Positions 57,408 to 64,000 of a stretch of 64,000 bases of DNA are shown here, piece after piece. Numbering within the stretch: the stretch's first letter is position 1; each line of letters opens with the position of its first letter. Under the pieces are notes generated by a model that saw nothing but the letters and a program-made list of their open reading frames with translations, had not been told where the DNA came from and ran no database searches. Origin of the DNA: Phycisphaerae bacterium (lineage in GTDB: Bacteria > Planctomycetota > Phycisphaerae > Sedimentisphaerales > Anaerobacaceae); assembly GCA_021736645.1 (NCBI GenBank), contig JAIPFM010000126.1, positions 1 through 64,000 on the forward strand. Direction: 5' to 3'. Position numbers and translations under genes: made by a program.

Positions 57408-58472
57408 CTAACCGAGTTGGCAAGTAACGTGCCTTAATAGTCTTTCTTTGAAATGGCGACAGGCGTCTGTGGGATCTGGGGCTTGAGTTACAGCGGAGCA
57501 CACGGCAATGGTTTGTGCACCTGCAGTCAGAACCTGGTCCAGGTTAGCTTCTGTGATGCCCCCTATGACCACATGTCCCATGTCCTGGTCTTTTATCTGC
57601 TGCAAACCTGCTCGCACATAATCCAGACCTGCCACTTGAAGGCCCGGTTTGGTACTCGTGGCAAAGGCCGGGCCGAGTGCCACATAGGTCGGCTGTTCTA
57701 AACAAGCCTCTGACAACTCTTCGGAATTGTGCGTGGTCTTTCCGATAATCAGGGGTGCAGATTGTAAGGCTCTGGCCTCGCGAACAGGCAGGTCGTCTGA
57801 TCCAAGGTGCACGCCATCTGCACCGGTTGCCACGGCAATGTCGACCCGGTCATTGATGATGCTCACCACTCCATGGTCTCTGCACACAGACACAAAGGCC
57901 CTCCCAATCTCCACACGCTGTTTGTCGGCAGACTCCTTGGCTCGCCACTGGATGCAATCCGCACCACCACGTGCACACTGCGCCGTCAGGCGAAGGATCT
58001 CCTCCGGTGTGTTACTGGTCACAAGCACATACAAGCGCACCCGTGCATACTTCACACAAGGCAGGCCAAGCACAGCAATGTCCTTTTCTAAGGTATAGGC
58101 CTGATATCGGATCTGCTCTACCTGGGCAGCCAGGGCTGGATCAAAGGTCTGAATCAACTCACTCAAGGCACGCAGCGCCTCGGGTAGGCGTTTGGCTGCG
58201 GCTGTCAGACAGCTCTCCAGCGACGTTCGCGTCAGTTGCTGGTCCACGATGAGGTCCGTGCCCACATCGCCCACGGTGTCTCGACAGGCCAGCAACTGCT
58301 GATTATCGAGCTGGGATAAGGCCCCGCACAGCGCGTGTCGCAGTTGTTTTGTGCGTCCACACAGACCCTTGTGATCCAGGACAAAACGGCAGTATTCTTC
58401 AATCACACGCAGTGCTTCGCGCGCCCGATTAAAATTTGCATCAAGAATTCTATATACGGCTTTAGGCGTCAT
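57408..58472 (-). CDS. thiE: ThiD2-ThiE fusion (HMP-P kinase / thiamine phosphate synthase)
   Basis: The product has 354 residues from the ATG at 58472 (MTPKAVYRILDANFNRAREA). Residues 1 to about 130 match the ThiD2 family (LDANFNRAREALRVIEEYCR), reported as a strictly monofunctional hydroxymethylpyrimidine-phosphate kinase often fused to ThiE. Residues of about 145-353 are the ThiE TIM barrel: SIINDRVDIAVATGADGVHLG, VALGPAFATSTKPG, VVIGGITEANL. The protein would phosphorylate HMP-P and join it to the thiazole phosphate. A longer start at 58523 is rejected: it adds a non-homologous stretch, and a promoter lies between. Confidence 0.93.
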   Translation of the reverse strand: MTPKAVYRILDANFNRAREALRVIEEYCRFVLDHKGLCGRTKQLRHALCGALSQLDNQQLLACRDTVGDVGTDLIVDQQLTRTSLESCLTAAAKRLPEALRALSELIQTFDPALAAQVEQIRYQAYTLEKDIAVLGLPCVKYARVRLYVLVTSNTPEEILRLTAQCARGGADCIQWRAKESADKQRVEIGRAFVSVCRDHGVVSIINDRVDIAVATGADGVHLGSDDLPVREARALQSAPLIIGKTTHNSEELSEACLEQPTYVALGPAFATSTKPGLQVAGLDYVRAGLQQIKDQDMGHVVIGGITEANLDQVLTAGAQTIAVCSAVTQAPDPTDACRHFKERLLRHVTCQLG

Positions 58473-58478
58473 ACGTGG

Positions 58479-58503
58479 ATTATACCAGGTATTCTCGGTC
58501 GTC
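58479..58503 (-). promoter_or_regulatory. Extended -10 promoter of the ThiD2-ThiE gene, ending at its start codon
   Basis: On the minus strand TGGTATAAT (TATAAT at 58479-58484) is a perfect extended -10. The -35 region is a weak TTACGA-like sequence. Six bases separate the -10 box from the ATG at 58472, so the transcript would begin on the start codon. There is no room for a TPP riboswitch. Confidence 0.65.
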
Positions 58504-58768
58504 GTAAAAAAACATTGACCCATTATTTGGAGAGTGCCTTTTCCTATCCTATACTTTGGGTGTTAAGAAAAGACATAACAAGGAACAAAATAAAAACCAA
58601 CGCGTTTCTCAGAACCATAAAACGCACAATACTCCTTCCTTCTTCTCTTAAGGGGGGGCGGCAGACTCGAGAGCAATCTCAAGGGGAGTCTTCGTCCCTC
58701 ACTTTTTTTGCGCCTCTTAAACCTGACAAATGCCAGAAAAACAGCCTGAAGCCTGGTCTATTATCTCA

Positions 58769-58797
58769 TTGACTTGCCCGTGTTGGGTGTGTACAGT
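58769..58797 (+). promoter_or_regulatory. Predicted promoter of the MATE gene
   Basis: TTGACT (58769-58774), a 17-nt spacer and TACAGT (58792-58797). The start is expected near 58804, leaving about eight bases before the ATG at 58812 and no Shine-Dalgarno. Confidence 0.55.
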
Positions 58798-58811
58798 ACG
58801 CCGACCCAGAC

Positions 58812-60215
58812 ATGAGCACGAACCCAAAGACATCTTCTGACACTGATCTCATACACGCACCAGGGGGCATCCTTGAGCTACTGGCCATTGCCCTGCCAAT
58901 GGTGGTGTCCCATGCGTGCGACACGGTCATGGTCTTTACAGATCGGTTATTTCTGTCGCGACTAGGAGCTGTCCACATGAACGCGTCCATGGCAGGCGGG
59001 CTCACCTGTTTTGTGACCATGACCTTTTTCATCGGCTTGACCGGGTACACGACAGCCCTGGTGGCCCAGCACCTCGGGGCCCGGCAAAAAAATGAATGTG
59101 CCAAGGCCACGGCTCAGGCCTTTATCATTGCCATGGCGGCCTATCCTCTGATTCTGCTGGCACGTCCTCTGATTCACATGGCCTTTGCAAAGTCTGGTAT
59201 TCCCTCTGATCAACTCGCCCTTCAAACGCGTTACTTTGACATCCTGATCTACGGCACCCTGTTCACCCTGTTCCGCACCTGCCTGAGCAGTTTTTTTTCA
59301 GGGATTGGACGCACGCGTATTGTGATGATGGCTTCATTGACTGCCATGGTGGTCAATGTGGCCATGAACTACGTGCTGATCTTTGGCAAACTCGGCCTGC
59401 CCGCCCTGGGCATTCAAGGGGCAGCGTACGGCACGATTACCGGGGGCGTCTTTGGATTGATAGTGCTGGCAACTGTTTACTTTGGCCCCACGATCCGACG
59501 CGAGTTTCTGGTGATGCGTGCGCTGCGATTTGACTGCAGGATCATGGGCCAGCTCCTGACATTTGGATATCCTGCGGGCATTGAGATGTTTCTCAATCTC
59601 GTGGCGTTCAATGGACTCATCCTGGCTTTTCATGCACACAGCCCTGTCACGGCCACGGCAGTCACGATCATGTTTAATTGGGACATGGTGGCCTTTGTGC
59701 CCCTGATCGGTCTTGAAATTGCGGTGATGAGCCTTGTGGGACGCTATATGGGTGCGCAGCAGCCCGACATCGCTCATCGCGCCACCATGTCGGGGCTCAA
59801 GAGCGGCTGGGCCTATTCGGCGTGCATTCTCATGCTGTTTGTCTTTCTACCGGAACAACTGGTGGCCCTGTTCGAACCTCGATTGTTTGACACTGTTTTT
59901 GCACAGGCCACGCCCATGGCCGTGCGCATGATACGCATTGCCTCGCTTTACCTCATGATCGATGCAGTCATCCTGGTCTTCAGCGGTGCCTTGCGTGGCG
60001 CGGGTGACACCTTTTGGGCCATGTGTGTGTCTGTGGGCCTGCACTGGTTTCTGGTGGCCATCCTGAGCGTGCTTCTCTACGGATTGAAACTCTCCCCTGA
60101 AACGACCTGGTTTGCCTTGGTCCTGGTCTTTCTGACCTTCAGCAGCCTCTTCTACCTGCGGTACCGCTCGGGCAAGTGGCGACATATCCACGTGGTGCAC
60201 TCCGAGATAGAGTGA
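58812..60215 (+). CDS. MATE-family multidrug/metabolite efflux transporter
   Basis: The product has 467 residues with about twelve membrane helices in two similar halves. The first half has ALPMVVSHACDTVMVFTDRLFLSRLG and GYTTALVAQHLGARQ; the second begins about FNWDMVAFVPLIGLEIAVMSLVGRYMGAQ. This is the DinF/NorM-like antiporter fold driven by Na+ or H+. Substrate cannot be read from sequence. It is convergent with the DHH gene, with 2 bp between the stops. Confidence 0.92.
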   Translation: MSTNPKTSSDTDLIHAPGGILELLAIALPMVVSHACDTVMVFTDRLFLSRLGAVHMNASMAGGLTCFVTMTFFIGLTGYTTALVAQHLGARQKNECAKATAQAFIIAMAAYPLILLARPLIHMAFAKSGIPSDQLALQTRYFDILIYGTLFTLFRTCLSSFFSGIGRTRIVMMASLTAMVVNVAMNYVLIFGKLGLPALGIQGAAYGTITGGVFGLIVLATVYFGPTIRREFLVMRALRFDCRIMGQLLTFGYPAGIEMFLNLVAFNGLILAFHAHSPVTATAVTIMFNWDMVAFVPLIGLEIAVMSLVGRYMGAQQPDIAHRATMSGLKSGWAYSACILMLFVFLPEQLVALFEPRLFDTVFAQATPMAVRMIRIASLYLMIDAVILVFSGALRGAGDTFWAMCVSVGLHWFLVAILSVLLYGLKLSPETTWFALVLVFLTFSSLFYLRYRSGKWRHIHVVHSEIE

Positions 60216-60217
60216 CA

Positions 60218-61252
60218 CTACTCTTTGGCATCGAGCAGACTTTCACTCAGCCGTGTGTCCAGCTTCAAGGCCTTGAGAAAACGTCGAGTGACTGTGGCTT
60301 CCAGTGCCTGACGTTTCTCTGGGGTCTTCAGGGGAATCTGGCCCCCGGCATAATTGGGGTGGCCCCCGCCTGTGCCCAGTCGCGACACAATGCGATGGAT
60401 CAAATGATCGGAGCGTCGTTCAGGATCGCGGGTCCGAAGGGAAATGCAGAGCCGGTTTTCACAGACGCCGTAACACATGACCGCTGAGATATTGTCATCT
60501 CGCAGCAGCAGATCGGCGGCCTCTGCTATCATATCCGCATGGTTGAGCCCACCCAGATTGGATACCGCCGCATCGCCGTACACCTGAGTATTGGCCAATG
60601 CCCGGGCCAGCAGGTGGTAATAGGAACGTCTGACATGACCGCGTTGAATCTCGCTGAGTGCCCGCTTATTGGCCAGCACAAAGAGATCCTGTCCCGCTCG
60701 AATATCCGCTTCAATGCAATCTCGCCCCAGATCCTGGGTGTCCGAACGAATCCCATAGAACAGGGCCGTGGCCAGGGGCACGGAAGGGACAATCCCTGCG
60801 GCATTGAGGTATTCGTACAGGATGCTGGAGGTAGCGCCATACCGGCCGCGCACATCGTGAAACGGCACACGATAGGTCGAGCGTTTGCAGGGATGATGGT
60901 CAATCACGATATCGGGCAGCACATGCTCAGGCAGACCGTTATTGCCCGTGTAGGGTTGCGTATCCACCATGGCGATGAGATCAAACCGGTCGAATTCAAT
61001 GCAGTCACACTGACGCATATTCAATCGAAGGTACTGAACCAGCGCACGATTCTCCGCACGCCCGATCTCACCCCGGTGTGTGATGGAACCGGGAATGTTG
61101 GTCAATTCACGAATGAGCGTCTTCAACGCCGCCGCCGAGGCCAGGGCATCCGGATCAGGGGTATCCTGCAGCACGATCAAAAGACGTCGCTTGCCTTCCA
61201 CCACGGCCTTCAGTGCTGCAAGTTTTCTTTGTATGGATGTCTTAGGTGCCAA
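60218..61252 (-). CDS. DHH-family phosphoesterase (NrnA/RecJ-like)
   Basis: The product has about 345 residues from the TTG at 61252, which follows a perfect AGGAGGTGA. A GTG at 61282 is in frame but lacks a Shine-Dalgarno. Metal motifs are QDTPDPDALASAAALK (motif I), MVDTQPY (II) and DIVIDHHPCK (DHH, III); the C-terminal DHHA1 part has GTGGGHPNYAGGQIP. Relatives act as nanoRNases, pAp phosphatases or c-di-AMP phosphodiesterases; which one applies here is open. Confidence 0.9.
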   Translation of the reverse strand: MAPKTSIQRKLAALKAVVEGKRRLLIVLQDTPDPDALASAAALKTLIRELTNIPGSITHRGEIGRAENRALVQYLRLNMRQCDCIEFDRFDLIAMVDTQPYTGNNGLPEHVLPDIVIDHHPCKRSTYRVPFHDVRGRYGATSSILYEYLNAAGIVPSVPLATALFYGIRSDTQDLGRDCIEADIRAGQDLFVLANKRALSEIQRGHVRRSYYHLLARALANTQVYGDAAVSNLGGLNHADMIAEAADLLLRDDNISAVMCYGVCENRLCISLRTRDPERRSDHLIHRIVSRLGTGGGHPNYAGGQIPLKTPEKRQALEATVTRRFLKALKLDTRLSESLLDAKE

Positions 61253-61287
61253 AATGTCACCTCCTCGAAACAGCCCGCGCACAGGGA

Positions 61288-64000
61288 TCAGGCCAGGGGC
61301 TTGCCTCCATTAAGCTGCTCATACAGTGTCACATAACCAGCCACCATATTATCCAGGGACCATTTCTCTCTGGCCTCACGCATGATTCGGCGCATCTGTG
61401 TCACCCACTCATCCGGGTGCTGCTTGAAGTAGCGGTGATTTTTGAGAGTCTCCTCAAGTCCCCACCAGAGCGCCTCGGGGTTGTAATCCTTGAACAGGAC
61501 ACCATTGCCGCTGTCCATCAGTGCGCCCCAGGCCTTCAGACGCAGCCTCGCGATCTTGTCCCGATACCCGCCCGTATCGCGATTCGTGGCCGTGGCCCCA
61601 TAGATGTTGCCCACCACGTCAATCTGGCCGAACGGTTCGTACAGAGACGCGCCGAATACATCGTGCGCCGCAGCATATCCCAGTTGGCACAGGGCCTCAT
61701 TGAAACGCCTGTAGGCCACACGTCCGTTCGAGGCGCAGGCGATGCGCCCCATGATGTCAGCCCGCGCACTGTCCGATCCCACGGGGTTACCGACCACCGC
61801 GATCTGGGCATCCGGATGATGAATCACAAATTTCTGGGCGATATCCTCGAGCAATTCAATGCCCTTTTGAACCGGGTCCAGACGCGACGGCCAGTAAAAC
61901 AGGATGGCGTCCGGATCGACAGCCAGGCCCATCTGCTGCTGGAACTTGGCCAGATTCGCACGTTTGGCTGCCATCAGATCGTCTTCCGGGCCAAACGCCC
62001 TGGCCAGACCGGGAGACGCCACATCGGGATTTTCAGGTTGATTCTCCGAGAGCACATCCGGCGAAATGCCATTGGGAATCACCGCGGCCCGGTTGTCATG
62101 CCACTTGACCTTGGTCTCTTCACGCACGCTCGGGGGGACAATATACCGATCCAGGAAATAGTCTTCGACAATCTCCCGTAAGAACTGATTGCCCACATAA
62201 CTGATCTTGGTGGCATTCTTCAGGGCCGTGGCCTGGCAATCCACACAGGTTTTATTGAACTGCTCACTCAGGTACAGACGGGTCCACAGCTTGCCGAGAT
62301 TCACGCCCTGAAACATATCCACAGGAATATGGCCGGTGTGGGTGTTGTGTACGGTGTGCAGGACGGGCATGTCACGCAGACCGGCATACGCAGAAATGAT
62401 GCCGCCCGCCATCCAGTCATTGGAGTGGATGATGGCACGCCCCTGATATTGACTACGAATGTCACGGAGATAGGTATTCACGACCTGTCGCTGATACTCC
62501 ACGGCATTGGCCGCAGGATTGCCGTCATACGCACTGTGATAGTCCTCATATACGGAGGATGTCACCAGGTGAATGTACTGCTGCTCCATGCGATGCCGCT
62601 TATTGTACCATTCTTCCTCAGTCAGGCCGGACTCTTCCCGGAAGCGTTTGGACAGATTCAGAGTCACCAGATGCACCGGGATCTGGCGTTCGGACAGTCC
62701 CTTGCACAGCGCAGACACGACCTCGCCCATGCCCCCGCTCTTGCCGGACACGAACTGGGCAAACTGCCCCATGCCTTCAGACGGCAGACGCGCCGTCTCA
62801 GGGGTCAACACAATGACCGCGGTCTTGTCCGTCCCCTTGATGATATTGAAACTCTTGACCGCCTGGGTCAAATCACTAACCGTGCGCGTCAACACATAGG
62901 TCGCCGCTGACAGGGCGCCGTATGGGCTGAAGTATTCATGGACCACACGGTCCGCCCCATGGCCCTCATGTAAATAGTAGAGATGGTCGGACGTGGTCAG
63001 GTATCGGTACTGATTGAGCAGGTCGCGACCGGCCTTGCGCACATCAGGCTCCAGGTATTCGATGGCGCGGAACAGCTTGTGCTGGGTATACGACCCCAAC
63101 CAGCCATAGGTGTCACGCTGCACATCCGCCCAGGAGGACGTGGCCAGGGGATGGATATCGAGGATGGGGCAATCCGTCTTTTGAAAACACTGGGCCACTT
63201 CCGTGGGATTGGCCGTGACCACGCCCGGATATTTGGCCAGCGCATCAGGCAGCGCCTTCCAGAACTCAAAAATGCCCTTGTCGGCCCAGATGTGCTCGCC
63301 AATATGCTCGTAGTCATACCCCAGCAGCACCGCTTCTCCGTCGATCTTCCCGAGGTATTCCGCATACTGCTCAGGGGCCAAGCCGACCTGGGGAAATCGA
63401 AATGCCACATCGTCGCTGAGGTTGCGGTTCCTGGGCAACACCATCAAGGGTCGCCCCTGTCCCCGCCGGCCCTTGGCACGAAACACGGCGTTTGGGGAAA
63501 TGACCTGTTCGTCTGTGGGGGTAAACATGTCGTCACGCTGTTCGCACAACATGGCTTCAAATCCCATGTCTGCCACCACGTTGGCAATCTCGTTATTGTA
63601 CATCAACTCGGTATTGCGAAAGGCCGTGGGCTTGAGGCCAAAGAGGTCATTCATTTTTCGGCGGTGCAACGAAACCTGTTCCTTGAATTCCGTTTTCTCG
63701 GGATCCGCATACAGAGACACCAGTGAATGGTAATAGGTTTCCTGGAGAAACTCCACCTGATGGTTGGCCTGCCCTGCTTCGTACAATCTGGCCAGAACAT
63801 CAATGACCTCGGGCTGGTATCGCTCGGCCTGTTCAAGGAATGTCCCTGACATGCTCAGGGTAATCTTGAATTCGGGATGGGCTTCAATCAGATCCACGAA
63901 CATACGGGTGGCAGGCAAATAACAATTGCGCGCGACCTTGCGAAAAATCCATTCGTTTTCCTGGTTCCAGAGAAAGGTGGTGCCATCCGGATGCAGGCGA
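61288..64000 (-). CDS. GH57-like amylase/glucanotransferase fused to glycogen synthase (5' end beyond the window)
   Basis: At least 904 residues; the frame continues to the right edge (RLHPDGTTFLWNQENEWIF before CYLPATRMFVDLIE), so the true start lies outside. The first part is a GH57 barrel: FKITLSMSGTFLEQ, FRNTELMYNNEIANVVADMG and GYDYEHIGEH. The second, from about residue 420, is a GT5/GT3-like glycosyltransferase: SGKSGGMGEVVSALCKGL, HSNDWMAGGI, YWPSRLDPVQKGIELL and the donor-site ASLYEPFGQIDVVGNIYGA. It probably builds and trims alpha-glucan (glycogen). The fused order is unusual compared with separate enzymes. Confidence 0.9.
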   Translation of the reverse strand, partial: RLHPDGTTFLWNQENEWIFRKVARNCYLPATRMFVDLIEAHPEFKITLSMSGTFLEQAERYQPEVIDVLARLYEAGQANHQVEFLQETYYHSLVSLYADPEKTEFKEQVSLHRRKMNDLFGLKPTAFRNTELMYNNEIANVVADMGFEAMLCEQRDDMFTPTDEQVISPNAVFRAKGRRGQGRPLMVLPRNRNLSDDVAFRFPQVGLAPEQYAEYLGKIDGEAVLLGYDYEHIGEHIWADKGIFEFWKALPDALAKYPGVVTANPTEVAQCFQKTDCPILDIHPLATSSWADVQRDTYGWLGSYTQHKLFRAIEYLEPDVRKAGRDLLNQYRYLTTSDHLYYLHEGHGADRVVHEYFSPYGALSAATYVLTRTVSDLTQAVKSFNIIKGTDKTAVIVLTPETARLPSEGMGQFAQFVSGKSGGMGEVVSALCKGLSERQIPVHLVTLNLSKRFREESGLTEEEWYNKRHRMEQQYIHLVTSSVYEDYHSAYDGNPAANAVEYQRQVVNTYLRDIRSQYQGRAIIHSNDWMAGGIISAYAGLRDMPVLHTVHNTHTGHIPVDMFQGVNLGKLWTRLYLSEQFNKTCVDCQATALKNATKISYVGNQFLREIVEDYFLDRYIVPPSVREETKVKWHDNRAAVIPNGISPDVLSENQPENPDVASPGLARAFGPEDDLMAAKRANLAKFQQQMGLAVDPDAILFYWPSRLDPVQKGIELLEDIAQKFVIHHPDAQIAVVGNPVGSDSARADIMGRIACASNGRVAYRRFNEALCQLGYAAAHDVFGASLYEPFGQIDVVGNIYGATATNRDTGGYRDKIARLRLKAWGALMDSGNGVLFKDYNPEALWWGLEETLKNHRYFKQHPDEWVTQMRRIMREAREKWSLDNMVAGYVTLYEQLNGGKPLA

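Noticed and set aside
57408-58523. TPP riboswitch ahead of the thiamine gene
   Set aside because: The promoter ends six bases before the start codon, leaving no leader, and no thi-box motif was seen upstream.

Overview
The window is a stretch of chromosome from a free-living bacterium of the PVC assemblage, most likely a planctomycete (Phycisphaerae-like) or a close neighbour. This placement is inferred from gene content. The pointers are a hydrazine-synthase-alpha-like domain fused to a formylglycine-generating-enzyme-like (FGE-like) domain, a ThiD2-ThiE fusion, a CE15 glucuronoyl esterase, a three-helix SecE, no rpmD between rpsE and rplO, and unusual L22 and S3 proteins. Rubrerythrin and a double-rubredoxin reductase suggest an anaerobic or microaerophilic polysaccharide degrader. 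No 16S rRNA is present to confirm this.

Layout. (1) 1-7130 is an accessory region. It holds the 5' end of a secreted glycoside-hydrolase-like gene, a REPIN-like element, a giant secreted c-type haem/FGE-like protein, the remnant of a REP-associated (Y1/RAYT) transposase between 22-bp inverted repeats, four copies of a hairpin repeat whose stems covary, a mosaic of short repeated words, and an MNT-HEPN toxin-antitoxin pair. (2) 7135-41065, all on the minus strand, is one essentially unbroken translation/transcription/secretion supercluster. In transcription order it reads tRNA-Thr, tuf, rpmG, tRNA-Trp, secE, nusG, rplKAJL, rpoBC, rpsLG, fusA, the S10 operon, the spc operon with secY-adk-map-infA-rpmJ, the alpha operon to rplQ, a HIT-family gene and tRNA-fMet, closed by a clear intrinsic terminator. 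An intrinsic-terminator hairpin after rpsG and a strong promoter after fusA split it into transcription units. (3) 41066-44874 carries a secreted HEAT-repeat protein and a XerC/D-type recombinase. (4) 45123-50762 (+) is a sugar block: lipoprotein, galE, ROK glucokinase, araA and a secreted CE15 esterase. (5) 50787-54435 (+) is a SNF2 helicase followed by a SWIM zinc-finger protein with a histone-H1-like lysine tail. (6) 54461-57230 (-) is a redox group: rubrerythrin, double-rubredoxin NAD(P)H reductase and a hemolysin III-type membrane protein. (7) 57408-64000 holds ThiD2-ThiE, a MATE transporter, a DHH phosphoesterase and a GH57-glycogen synthase fusion that runs off the right edge.

Most unusual signals: an XRE-like helix-turn-helix domain fused in front of ribosomal protein L22; a 66-residue RG-rich tail on S3; a hairpin repeat family with compensatory stem changes; genes whose promoters sit so close to the start codon that their mRNAs should be leaderless or nearly so; an initiator tRNA with C33 in place of U33; and native Arg88 in S12, a streptomycin-resistance position. 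No searches were run, so family names come from motifs read directly in the translations.
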